Part shown: piece after piece, positions 30,985 to 44,000 of the stretch
Numbering within the stretch: position 1 is the first letter of the stretch
How the letters are laid out: the number at the start of each line of letters is the position of its first letter
NCBI GenBank assembly: GCA_963575745.1
Contig: CAUYUJ010015271.1
Location: 563,908-627,907, forward strand
DNA: 64,000 nt
Direction: 5' to 3'
From: Prorocentrum cordatum
Lineage: Eukaryota > Sar > Dinophyceae > Prorocentrales > Prorocentraceae
Translations under genes and position numbers: made by a program
The notes under the pieces: generated by a model
Told to the model about the DNA's origin: nothing
Databases searched by the model: none
What the model saw: only the letters and a program-made list of their open reading frames with translations

Positions 30985-31470
30985 GCAAGACGGCCCATGG
31001 GGCCCCCAAGGTCGCCTCAAGACAGCCGCAGAGGCCCCCAGGACTTCCCCAAGACGGCTTAAGAGGGCCCCAAATGCGGCCCGAGAGGTTTCGAAGACGG
31101 CTCAAGAATGCCTCACGACAGCTCTAGGGGGGGGGGGCCCAGACGGAGGATGCGACCGGACTTTGCGGCCCCTCGGCCCCAAGTGGCCCCCAGAAGCCCC
31201 CGAGAGGCCCCCAACAGTTTTCAAGAGGCTCCCAAGAGGCCCCCAAGAGACCTCTGAGAGGCCCCCAACTCCCAAACACCGAAACGGGCCCCAAGACGCC
31301 TCGGAACTGCTTCAAGGAAGCCTCCGAGAGACCAGCGACGAGATCCGAACGAACTCTCCAGATGCTTCCATGGTGCCCCAGACCCCATCCAGGATAGCTT
31401 CAAGAGCGCTCAAGATGGTCCCAAGACGGCTCAAAAACGACCCGGGATGGCCTGAAGGGTCCCCGAGACG
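30985..31470 (-). repeat. CTTGGGGGCC-type dispersed repeat, reverse orientation
   Basis: It opens with TTTTTTCGGCTTCCCGACG, the reverse of the defined 3' end of the family (compare 33015-33030), then words such as GGCCCCCAAGAGACCTCTGA. Confidence 0.7.
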
Positions 31471-31999
31471 ATTCCATGCCCACACTGCTCCCAATAGAGC
31501 AGTGTGAGGGGTGTGCCGGGATAGGCGGAGGGACGCCATGCGTATTCTGTCCCTGGCACTATTCGTGCAGCTCTGGGGGTGGGCACGCTCCATATGAAGG
31601 GCGCGCAGACCTTGGCGCGGGGACGCGATGTGGACCATGCATTTCTTTGGGGACGTCGGCCAACCTCGCGGGCACCCGGCCACAGTCGTATAACCCTTCC
31701 CCGGATGATTCCTGGGAAGGCTTAGTGTGGTTCAGAGACGGCCCAGGGTGGCGCCAACGCGAACCCTGAGGCTTCGAGACGGCCCAAGAGAGCCCCACAG
31801 CGGCTTAGGCTCGCCTGAACACGGTTCAGGGGGCTTCTTGGACAGCGCAGGCGAGCCTTGAGAGGACCACCAAGAGGGCCTCCGCAGGCACAGAGCATCA
31901 CGTTTCACGTTGTTTTTGTAAGATTACCAGGCTCCCAGATTCACGGTTTCGGGGAGGGATGCTGAGGACGAGGACGGAAGGGGAGTGTAGGATGAGGAG
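31471..31999. other. No gene recognised
   Basis: Mixed sequence without long repeats. Short open frames on both strands have no recognisable motif. 31720-31860 resembles degenerate CTTGGG-family words on the minus strand. Confidence 0.4.
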
Positions 32000-32690
32000 G
32001 ACCCGAGAGGAGGAATGAGGTGAAGGAGGTGAAGGAGCACAAAGAGGAACATATTGAAGAGAGCTGGGATGACAGGGAGGAGGAGAAGGAGGAGGAGGAG
32101 GAGCAGGACGAGGAGGAGGATGAGGTGAAGGAACAGGGATCCTCTTCATGGAGACGCCGTCGAGGAGTCGAGGAGAAGGAGGAGGAGGAGGAGTATATAA
32201 TGATGGGGAGACATCGAACGGACAAGAAGAGGAGGGGGAGGGGTTGCAGTAAACCGGGGATAATGACAACGATGACGCCGATACTAACGATGACTATGCC
32301 GAACACGACGCCGCCGACGACGACGAACACGTTGATGATGCGGGTGATGATGATGAAAATGACGTAGCGATGATGGCGATGGTGATATCGATGTTGATGA
32401 TGATGGCGGTGGTGATGATGATGGTTGTGATGGTGATGATGAGCATGACCATGACGATGACGATGAAGATGATTTGGATGAGGATATCGATGGTGACGAT
32501 GATGGTGATGGCTCTAGGATATATATATATATACAAACATACATACACATACATATACCTATACCTATACCTATACCTATACATATACATATACACATAC
32601 ATATACAAAATCACATACATATGCATATGCATTTACATACACATGTTCATATGTGTATGCGTATGTGCATTAACAAATTCTTCAAACAAC
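32000..32690. repeat. GGA, GATGATG and TATACATA microsatellites
   Basis: 32000-32240 is GGA/GAAGGA rich, 32260-32515 is a GATGATGGTGATG array, and 32518-32660 is a TATACATA/CCTATA array. Met/Asp- and Ile/Tyr-rich frames are translations of these. Confidence 0.9.
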
Positions 32691-32704
32691 CCAAGGGGAA
32701 TCAG

Positions 32705-33045
32705 CGATGTTGGCCTCATCAGGCCTTCCTGGAGGACCTATTGGAGGCCTCTTGGGCCGTCCTGGAGGCCTCCTGGGCCGTCGCGGGCCATCTTGAGGCC
32801 ATCTTAGGCCGTCTTGGGTCCATCACGGGGTGTCTTGAAGACATCTGGGCGCCATCTTGGTCTCATTTTGGGTCATCTTGGCTGTCTTGGAGGCCATTTT
32901 GGCCCTCTTGGAGGCCCTCTTGGGGCAGTCTTGGGGTATCTTGGGCCGTCATGGGGCCACCTTGGAGGCTTATCGGGCGATCTTGGGGGCCTCTTGGGTC
33001 GTCTTGGGCCGTCGGAAGGCCGAAAACAAGCAAATGCCAAAATCC
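32705..33045 (+). repeat. CTTGGGGGCC-type dispersed repeat upstream of the giant gene
   Basis: Aligns with 19960-20150, including the end GGCCGTCGGAAGGCC and then AACAAGCAAATGCCAAAATC. It stops about 65 bp before the giant gene's ATG, so any promoter must lie within or upstream of it. Confidence 0.75.
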
Positions 33046-33111
33046 TTCAACAGCCTCCGCAGCTGTTCGGTTGAAACAGCCAGGAGCTCAGCAGAGGTTG
33101 CAGAGAGCGCG

Positions 33112-35096
33112 ATGCACTCTCCGCGATTACTGGCCGTTCCATGGAGTGAACTATTGGGGTTCGCCTGCGCCGCGGCGGCCGCCTGGCCTGCTGACCGCAC
33201 CGCCGTGCTTTCATCTTCGCCATCGGCTACGTGGCCCCAGCAGGGCGCTAGCGTAGACGCCAGAAGCCTCGAGGCAATCACAAGCGAATACGCGGACGCA
33301 CAGTCCTTGGCGCGACAGTTGCCTCCTCTGGGCCGGCAGCTAACAGACGCTTCCACGACGACTGGATCTACGACAACCGAGACCACGACAAGCCCGACCA
33401 ATTACGTTTTGTTGGCACTTGGCGAGACGTGTGCGTCCGAGGGATACGAGGAGATCTCAGATCCGGCGGAGTGCTTCAACGAGGCAGCTCCTAGCATCGA
33501 GGAGATCGCGGATGTTGACACTGAGGAGACAAGTGGCCCATTTTCTTGTGTGTTTCGATACGGTAAGCTTTGGTTCGGCGACGGAGTTACACAATCACAG
33601 ACTTCCACCACGACTGCAAGTACGACATCCGAGACATCCAGCACGACAGTGTCTTCCACATCTGTTTCGACAACGTCTGGAAGCTCGTCGACCACTGGGA
33701 GTACGACATCCGAGACGTCTAGCGCGACAGTGTCATCCACGTCTGTTTCCACAACTTCTGGTACCTCGTCGACCACTGCGAGCACGACATCCGAGACCAC
33801 TGCGAGTACGACACTGACTTCCATTTCGGGCAGCTCCACCACCACTGCGACGACTACGCCGCATTACGTATTGCTGGGATTTGGTGACACGTGCGCGTCG
33901 CAGGGGTATGAAGAGATCGGAGACTCGACTGAGTGCTTCGGGGATGCGAAGAGCAGAGTTGCGGAGCTCAGCAGCGTGACGTCGTTCGTGCTAGTAAGCA
34001 GCCCATTTGCATGCGTGTTCCAGTACGGGGTGCTCTTCTTCGGCGACGGAAGCGCAGGCATTGCTGACGTCAGTAAGCAATACGTCTGCAAAGGGCCCGA
34101 CCAGTTATCAACGACTACGACCCGGACGACATGGAGCACGTCCATGACAACAACCACCCAAAGATACGACCCTTACAACGTCAGATACCCGGACCTTTGC
34201 CAGATGTGGTATTTTCATGTCGTCAACGACACTACGACAGCGGGTCGCCAGGAGGCTTGCTTTACTGCAGCCGACTCAATGGTAAGCGTCGCAGCTTGGG
34301 GACAGGGCTTCATCAGCCTGCTTCCCGGGACAACTCTCGGAGGCTGCATCTTCACCCTCGGCGGTGACATCATCAATTTTTACGACAGGGATGCCCAAAA
34401 TGCCTACGAGATTTGGCTCGACACTTGCGATGGCCTGACCACATCAACGGAGTCGTCCACCACCACAGCGTCCGGTACATCCACAGAGTCGTCCACCACC
34501 GGGAGTTCAAGTAAGACCCTCTCTTCGACCACAGAGACCTCTTCCACGACAGTGACATCCATAACGGAGACCTCTACATCGACCAAGAGTATGACATCTC
34601 GGACTTCCATTACGACTGCGAGTACGACATCTGAGACCTCTTCAACGACATTGTCATCGGTAACTGCGACCTCGACGACGACATTGACTACGACATCCCA
34701 AACCTCCATTTCGACAGTGTCAACGACATCAGAGACCTCTACTACGACTGCGAGCACGGCATCCGAGACTTCTAGCACGACCACGTCCTCCAGAACTTCG
34801 GGCACCTTTTCCACGACATTGTCATCAACAACAGAGACCTCCGACACCATGACGAAGTCTTCTAGCACGACCCTCTCGTCCACGTCCGCAACGCCGACTT
34901 CGACTGCAAGCACGACATCTCAGACCTCCACCACGACTGCGAGCACGACGTCCAAGACCAGTACCACAACGATGTCTTCTAGCACGACCTTGTCTGCCAG
35001 CACGTCATCGGGGACTTCGAGCACTACCGTGTCTTCTGGCACGACACTGACCACTATCGAGTGGCCTACGGCCAATCCCGCCACCGCGCCTGGGAT
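33112..35096 (+). CDS. Exon 1: signal peptide, Cys domains, Ser/Thr tracts
   Basis: The ATG opens a 28-residue hydrophobic leader ending in an Ala run. A first Cys domain (YVLLALGETCASEGYEEISD to FGDGV) is followed by SETSSTT-type repeats, a second copy (LLGFGDTCASQGYEEIGDST to KQYVCKG) and a distinct domain (RYPDLCQMWYFHVVN to EIWLDTCDG). A long Thr/Ser tract ends in TTIEWPTANPATAPG. Read without splicing, it stops at TAG 35098-35100. The GT at 35097-35098 lies inside that final Met codon, so splicing there removes the stop and leaves phase 2. If unspliced, exon 1 alone encodes a 662-residue secreted protein. Confidence 0.65.
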
Positions 35097-38000
35097 GTAG
35101 ATCAAAGGCCTTTCAAATCCATGTTGGGATCTCTTGGGAGGCCTCTCGGAAGCTTCGTGGATGCAGTTTTGGAGTGGTTTGGGGCCTCTTGGGGGCCTCG
35201 TGGGGCCTCTCGTGGGCCTATTGGGGACCTCCTGGGGCTCCTTGGGGACCTGCTGGCGATCTCAAGGTCAACTCGGGCCGGAGGGCTCGAAATGTCAGTT
35301 CGTGTTCCCACTCTTGAGCCCCTCTTAGTGCCCTCTTGGAACACCTTGGGGCCTCGTCGGCGGTATCGGGGCTATCTTGCGCCTTGGGGTCGTCTTGGGG
35401 TGATCTTGGGGTCCTCTTGGACCGTCTTGGAGCTTCGGGAGCCCGAAAGGCGATACCGCTGACAACCTTCAAATCACCCAGGAACATAGCCCTGTCTAAA
35501 CATATGACGATTATAAGCGGGACCGCCTGGTTGAAATGGATTCACGTACATGTCTGTTGCCCCCGCCCCCCCTTGAACGTTTCGCCAACGAACGCTTGAA
35601 ACATCTCAAAGCCCCAATGCACGCAAGGATTATTGCGATCAACATTGGAGGTGACAAGTCATTCGTTGGCACTCCCAGGAGCTCAAGGATGTGGTGGCAG
35701 CGTCACAGATCGCAGCCCACCCAAGGACGGCGAGGTCTCGATCTGATGCGCGTGCGGTATATAACAAGTCACTGCGCTGGACCTACCAGGAGCTCACGAA
35801 CGTGGCGACAGGCTCGCAGATCGCAGGGAACGGCGAGGTCTCAATCTGGTCTGCGTAAAAGGTCACTGCGCTGGCCCTCCCAGGAACTCATGAAAGAGGC
35901 GACAGTTTCGCAGATTGCAGGCCCCCCATGGATGGCGAGGTCTCGATCTGATGTGCGTACGGTAAGACCTCACTGCGCTGGTTTTCCCAGGAGCTCACGA
36001 TGTGGTCTTCGAGTAAGACTTCACGGTGCTGGGCATCCAAGGTGCTTACCGAAGTGGCGGCAGGCTCGCAGATCGCAGCACCCCAGGGACGGCGAGGTCT
36101 CGATCTGGTCTGCGTAAGACGTCATTGCGCTGGCCCTTCCTTGAGCGCGCGAAGGTGGATACAGGTTCGCAGATCGCCGCCTCCTAAGACGACGAGTTCT
36201 TGATCTGATGCGCGTAAGACGTCACTGCGCTGGGCCTCCCAGGAACTCGTGAAAGAGGCGACGGTTGCGCAGACCGTTGCCACCCAGGGACGGCGAGGTC
36301 TCAATCTGGTCTGCGTAGGAGGTCACTGCGCTGGGCATCCCAAGCCTCACCAAAGTGGCGACTGTGTCGCAGATCGCAGCCCCCCAGGAATGGCGAGGTC
36401 TTGCTCTGGTCTGCGCGTAAGGCGTCACTTCGCTTGCTGGCCCAGGAGCACATTGAAGTGGCGACGGCTTCGCAGATTGCACCCTACCAGGGACGGCGAG
36501 GTCTCGATCTGGTCTGTGTAAGACGTCACTGCGCTGCGACCCCCAGGGCTCACCAACGTGGCGACGGTTTCGCAGGTCGCAGCCTTGCAGTAGCGGCGAG
36601 GTCTCGATCTGGTCTGCGTGAGACGTCATTGCGTTGGGCCTCCCAGCAGCTCACGAATGTGGCGACGGTTTCGCAGACCTTAGCCCCCCCCCCCCCCAGG
36701 GACGGCGATGCCTTGACCTGATCTGCGTGTAAGACGTCACTGCGCCGCTGGCCCCGCAGGAGCCCAATGATGTGGCCACGGGTTCGCAGATCGCAGCCCA
36801 CCCCCATGGACGGCGAGGTCTCGATCTGGTCTGCGCGCAAGCCGTCACTGCGCTGGGCCTCGCGGGAACTCACGAGAGAGGCGACAGGTTCGCAGATCGC
36901 AGCCCCCAAGGGACGGCGACGTCTCGATCTCGTCTGCGTAGGGCCTCACTGCGCTGGGCCTCCCAGGAGCTCACCAACGTGGCGACGAGTTTGCAGATCG
37001 GAGCCCCCCAGGGACGGCGAGGTCTCGATCTGGTATGCGAAAGATGTCATTGCGCTGGGCCTCCCATGAGCTGAAGAACGTGTTGGCACTTTCCTGGATT
37101 GAAGCCTCTAGTTAGGGACTGAAAGGTCTCGGCGCCAGTCACGTCATTGGCGCCTCACCCCCGCCGCCCCGCCCTTTGCATCTCGCATCCTCTCCCTTCA
37201 CGGATGAGGAGGAGGAGGAGGAGGAGGAGGAGGAGGAGGAGGAGGCGGAGGAGGAGAAGGGGGGACGGGGGAAGAGGAGGAGGAGGAGGAGGAGGAGGAG
37301 GAGGAGGAGGAGGAGGAGGAGGATACGAAGAACCCTTTATGGACGGCGCGGCGCCGAGAACATGGCGGCGGTTTCAAGGATGGCAGCCCCCCAGGGACGG
37401 CGAGGTCTCGATCTGGTCTGCGTAAGACGTCATTGCGCTGGGCATCACAGGAGCTCACCAAAGTGGCGATTGCATCGCAGATCGGAACCCCCTAGGGTCG
37501 GCGAGGTCTCGATCTGGCCTACGTAAGACGTCAATGCGCTGGGCCTCCCAGTAGCTCACGAATGTGGCGACGGGATCGCAGACCTTAGCCCCCCCCCCCA
37601 GGGACGGCGATGCCTTGACCTGATCTGCGTGGAAGACGTCACTGCGCCGCTGGCCCCGCAGGAGCCCAATCATGTGGCGACGGGTTCGCAGATCGCAGCC
37701 CAGGGCCTCGCGGGAGCTCACGAGAGAGGCGACAGGTTCGCAGATCGCAGCCCCCAAGGGACGGCGACGCCTCGATCTCGTCTGTGTAGGACGTCATTGC
37801 GCTGGGCCCAACAGGAGCTCACAAACTTGGCGACGATGTCGCAGATCGCAGCCCCCCAGGGGCGGGGAGGTCTCGATCTGGTATGCGAAAGATGTCATTG
37901 CGCTGGGCCCCCCAGGAGCTGAAGAACGTGTTGGCACTTTCCTGGATTGAAGCCTCTAGTTAGGGACTGAAAGGTCTCGACGCCAGTCACGCCATTGGCG

Positions 38001-41000
38001 CCTCACCCACGCCGCCCCGCCCTCCCCGTCCCGCATCCTCTCCCTTCACAGAGGAGGAGGAAGAGGAGGAGGAGGAGGAGGAGGCGGAGGAGGAGGAGGG
38101 GGAGGAGGAGGAGGAGGGAGGGGGAGGAGGAGGAGGAGGAGGAGGAGGAGGAGGAGGAGGAGGAGGAGGAGGAGGAGGAGGAGGAGGAGGAGGAGGAGGG
38201 AGGGAGGAGGAGGAGGAGGAGGAGGAGGAGGAGGAGGAGGAGGAGGAGGAGGGGGAGGAGGAGGAGGAGGAGGAGAATACGAAGAAGCCTCTATGGACGG
38301 CGCGGCGCCGAGAACATGGCGGCGGTTTCAAGGATGGCAGCCCCGCAGGGACGGCGAGGTCTCGATCTGGTCTGCGTAAGACGTCACTGCGCTGGGCCTC
38401 ACAGGAGCTCACCGAAATGGCGACGGCATCGCAGATCGGACCCCCCTAGGGACGGCGAGGTCTCGATCTGGCCTGCGTCAGACGTCATTGCGCTGGGCAT
38501 CCCAGGAGCTCACCAACGTGGCGAAGGTATCGCAGACCGGAGCCCCCCAGGGACGGCAAGGTCTCGATCTTTTCTGCGCAAGACGTCATTGCGTTGGGCC
38601 TCCCAGGAGCTCACCAACGTGGCGACGATTTTGCAGATCGGAGCCCCCCAGGGACGGCCAGGTCTCGACATGGTCTGCGTAAGACGTCACTGTGCTGGGC
38701 TTCCCAGGAGCTCACCAAAGTGGCGACGGCTTCGCAGATCGGAGCGTCCCCCCCAGGGACGGCGAGGTCTCGATCTGTTCTGCGCAAGACGTCATTGCGT
38801 TGGGCCTCCCACGAGATCACAAAAGTAGCGACAGTTTTGCAGATCGCAGCACCTCAGGGACGGCAAGGTCTCGATCTGGTCTGCGTAAGACGTCACTGCG
38901 TTGGGCCTCACATGAGCTCGCAAATGTGACGACGGTTTCGCAGATCGCAGCCCCCCCAAGGACGGCGAGGTCTTGACCTGGTCTGCGTAAGACGTCACTG
39001 CGCCAGGCCTCCCAGCAGCTCACCAAAGTGGCGACGGTTGCGCAGATCGCAGCGCCCCAGGGACGGCGAGGTCTCGCCCCGGTCTGCTTAAGTCGTCACT
39101 GCGCTTGGCCTCCCAGGAGCTCACCAAAGTGGCGACGGCAACGCAGATCGCAGCCCCCAGTGACGGCGAGGACCCGACCTGGCCTGCGTAAGACGTCACT
39201 GCGCTGGGCATCCCAGGAGCTCACCAAAGTGGCGACGTTATCGCAGATCGCAGCCCCCACAGGGTCGGCGAGGTCTCCGATCTGGTCTGCGTAAGACGTC
39301 ATTGCGCTGGGCCTCCCATGAGCTCACCAACGTGGCGACGGTATCGCAGATCGGAGCCCCCCCAGCGGCGGCGAGGTCTCGATCTGGCCTGCGTAAGACG
39401 TCACTGTGCTGGGCCTCCCAGGAGCTCACCAAAGTTGCGACGGTTTGGCAGATCGCAGCCCCCCAGGGACGGTGAGGTCTCGATCTGGTCTGCGTAGGAC
39501 GTCACTGCGCTTGGCTTCCCAGGAGCTCACCAACGTGGCGAAGGTATCGCAGACCGGAGCCCCCCAGGGACGGCAAGGTCTCGATCTTTTCTGCGCAAGA
39601 CGTCATTGCGTTGGGCCTCCCACGAGATCACCAAAGTAGCGACAGTTTCGCAGATCGCAGCACCCCAGGGACGGCCAGGTCCCGATCTGGTCTGCGTAGG
39701 ATATCATTGCGCTGTGCCTCCCAGGAGCTCACCAAAGTGGAGATGGTTTCGCAGATCGGAACCCCTCAGGGTCGGCGAGGTCTCCGATCTGGTCCGCATA
39801 AGACGTCACTGCGCTGGGCATCACAGAAGCTCACCAAAGTGGCGACAGCATCGCAGATCGCAGCCTCCCTGGGACGGTGCGGTCTCGACCTAGTCTGCGT
39901 AGTTAAGATGTTACTGCGCTGGGCCTCCTAAGAGCTCACCAACGTGGCGACTGTTTCGCAGATTGCAGCTCCCCAGGGTCAGCGAGGTCCCGATCTGGTC
40001 TGCGTAAGACAGAGCCTCCCAGGAGCTCACCAAAGTAGCGACGGTATCGCGCGGATCGGAGCCCCCCCCAGGGACGGCGAGGTTACGACCTGGTCTTCGT
40101 AAGACGTCATTGCGCTGGGCATCGCAGGAGCTCACCAGAAATTCGAGACAGCACCGCAGATCGCAGCCCCCCAGGGACGGCCAGGTCTCGATCTGGTCTG
40201 CGTAAGGCGTCACTGCGCTGGGCCTCCCAGGAGCTCACCACGTGGCGACGGTATCGCGGATCGGAGCCCCCCCAGGGGTGGCGAGGTTACGAACCGGTTT
40301 TCGTAAGACGTCACTGCGCTGGGCACCCCAGGAGCTCACCAGAAATTCGAGACGGCACCGCAGATCGCAGCCCCCCAGGGACGGCAAGGTCTCGATCTTG
40401 TCTGCGTAAGACGTCACTGCGCTGGGCCTCCCAGGAGCTCACCAAAGTGGCGACGGTATCGCAGATCGCAGCCCCCGAGGACGGCGAGGTCTCGATCTGG
40501 TCTTCGTCAGACGTCATTGCGTTGGGCATCCCAGGAGCTCACCATCGTGGCGACGATTTCGCAGATTGCAGCCCCCCCTAGGGTCGGCGAAGTCTCGATC
40601 TGGCCTGCGTCAGACGTCATTGCGCTGGGCCTCCCAGGAGCTCACCTAAGTTGCGACGGTTTCGCAGATCGCAGCGCCCCAGGGAGGGCGAGGTCTCGAT
40701 CTGGTCTGCGTAAGACGTCACTTCGCTAGGCCTCCCAGGAGCTCATCATAGTGGCGACGGTTTCGCATATTGGAGCCCCCCAGGGACGGCGAGTTCTCGA
40801 TCTGGCCCGCGTAAGACGTCACTGCGCTGGGCCTCCCAGGAGCTCACCTAAGTTGCGACGGTTTCGCAGATCGCAGCCCCCCAGCGACGACGAGGTCACG
40901 ATCTGTTATGTAAAAGATGTCACTGCGCTGGGCCTCGCAGGAGATCACCAAAGTGGCGACGGTTTCGCAGATCGGAGCCCCCCAGGGACGGCGAGGTCGT

Positions 41001-44000
41001 CTGCGTAAGACGTCACTGCGCTGGGGCCTCCCAGGAGCTCACCAAAGTGGCGACGGTATCGCAGATCGCAGTCCCCCAGGGACGATGTCTCGATCTGGCC
41101 TGCGTAAGACGTCACTGTGCTGGGCCTTCCAGGAGCTTATCAAAGTGGCGACAGCATCGCAGATCGCAGCCCCCCAGCGACGGCGAGGTCACGATCTGTT
41201 CTGTAAAAGATATCACTGCGCTGGGCCTCCCAGGAGCTCACCAAAGTGGCGACGGTTTCGCAGATCGGAGCCCCCCAGGGACGGCGAGGTCACGATCTGT
41301 TCTGTAAAAGACGTCACTGCGCTGGGCCTCCCAGGAGCTCACCAAAGTGGCGACGGTATCGCAGATCGCAGTCCCCCAGGGACGATGTATCGATCTGGTC
41401 TGTGTAAGGCGTCACTGCGCTGGGCCTCCCAGGAGCTCACCAAAATGGCGACGGTTTCGCAGATTGCAGCTCCCCAAGGCCGGCGAGGTCTCCGATCTGG
41501 TTTGCGTAAGACGTCACTGCGCTGGGCCTCCCAGGAGCTCACCAATGTGGCGACGGTTTCACAGATCGCAGCCCCCCAGGCAGCGCAAGACGGGAGGAGA
41601 AGGGGTTTCTCTGTTCATTTCGAGAACCCAACCAGGGGAGGGGTGAGCACAACCAGCGTACAGTGAATGATGTTGACTTCTCGGGGCCCTCTTGGGGAGC
41701 TCCTTCGGTTGCCCATTGGAGGCCCCTTAGGGCGTCTTGGGGGGCGTCTTGGCTCGTCCTTGGGCCATCTTGAGCGTCTGGTAGCGATCTTCGGGCGGCT
41801 CGAGGCCCTCTCGGACAGTCTTGGGGGCCTCTTTGGGGCCCACCTTGCCCGTCTTTGGGCCCACCTGCTTCTGGAGAAGACGCGCGGGGAGCCCCTGAGA
41901 GCGCGCGGGAGCGCCCAGGACATCCGGAACTTGGGACGTGAGCCCACTAGACAAATTTAGCAGGGCTCACAACTGATACCTCGAATGGTCCTCAGGACAC
42001 TCCGCTCCGTTCCCCGAGGCACGGTGGCGGACTTCGGGCAGCTCCACCACCACTGCGACGACTACGCCGCATTACGTCCTGCTGGGATTTGGCGACACGT
42101 GCGCGTCGCAGGGGTATGAAGAGATCGGAGACTCGACTGAGTGCTTCGGGGATGCGAAGAGCAGAGTTGCGGAGCTCAGCAGCGTGACGTCGTTCGTGCT
42201 AGTAAGCAGCCCATTTGCATGCGTGTTCCAGTACGGGGTGCTCTTCTTCGGCGACGGAAGCGCAGGCATTGCTGACGTCAGTAAGCAATACGTCTGCAAA
42301 GGGCCCGACCAGTTATCAACGACTACGACCCGGACGACATTGAGCACGTCCATGACAACAACCACCCAAAGATACGACCCTTACAACGTCAGATACCCGG
42401 ACCTTTGCCAGATGTGGTATTTTCATGTCGTCAACGACACTACGACAGCGGGTCGCCAGGAGGCTTGCTTTACTGCAGCCGACTCAATGGTAAGCGTCGC
42501 AGCTTGGGGACAGGGCTTCATCAGCCTGCTTCCCGGGACAACTCTCGGAGGCTGCATCTTCACCCTCGGCGGTGACATCATCAATTTTTACGACAGGGAT
42601 GCCCAAAATGCCTACGAGATTTGGCTCGACACTTGCGATGGCCTGACCACATCAACGGAGTCGTCCACCACCACAGCGTCCGGTACATCCACAGAGTCGT
42701 CCACCACCGGGAGTTCAAGTAAGACCCTCTCTTCGACCACAGAGACCTCTTCCACGACAGTGACATCCATAACGGAGACCTCTACATCGACCAAGAGTAT
42801 GACATCTCGGACTTCCATTACGACTGCGAGTACGACATCTGAGACCTCTTCAACGACATTGTCATCGGCAACTGCGACCTCGACGACGACATTGACTACG
42901 ACATCCCAAACCTCCGTTTCGACAGTGTCAACGACATCAGAGACCTCTACTACGACTGCGAGCACGGCATCCGAGACTTCTAGCACGACCACGTCCTCCA
43001 GAACTTCGGGCACCTTTTCCACGACATTGTCATCAACAACAGACACCTCCGACACCATGACGGCGTCTTCAAGCACGACCGTTTCGTCCTCGTCCAGAAC
43101 CCTGACTTCGACTGTAAGTACGTCATCCGCGACATCCACTACGACTACGAGCACGACGTCCAAGACCAGTACCACGACGGTGTCTTCGAGCACGACCGTC
43201 TCTTCCACATCGGGAACCTCGGCTACGACAGCGACTACGATATCTCCGACCTCCACTACGACTGCAATTACGACATCCGAGACGTCTAGCGCGACAGTGT
43301 CATCCACGTCTGTTTCCACAACTTCTAGTACCTCGTCGACCACTGCGAGCACGACATCCGAGACCACTGCGAGTACGACACTGACTTCCATTTCGGGCAG
43401 CTCCACCACCACTGCGACGACTACGCCGCATTACGTCCTGCTGGGATTTGGCGACACGTGCGCGTCGCAGGGGTATGAAGAGATCGGAGACTCGACTGAG
43501 TGCTTCGGGGATGCGAAGAGCAGAGTTGCGGAGCTCAGCAGCGTGACGTCGTTCGTGCTAGTAAGCAGCCCATTTGCATGCGTGTTCCAGTACGGGGTGC
43601 TCTTCTTCGGCGACGGAAGCGCAGGCATTGCTGACGTCAGTAAGCAATACGTCTGCAAAGGGCCCGACCAGTTATCAACGACTACGACCCGGACGACATT
43701 GAGCACGTCCATGACAACAACCACCCAAAGATACGACCCTTACAACGTCAGATACCCGGACCTTTGCCAGATGTGGTATTTTCATGTCGTCAACGACACT
43801 ACGACAGCGGGTCGCCAGGAGGCTTGCTTTACTGCAGCCGACTCAATGGTAAGCGTCGCAGCTTGGGGACAGGGCTTCATCAGCCTGCTTCCCGGGACAA
43901 CTCTCGGAGGCTGCATCTTCACCCTCGGCGGTGACATCATCAATTTTTACGACAGGGATGCCCAAAATGCCTACGAGATTTGGCTCGACACTTGCGATGG

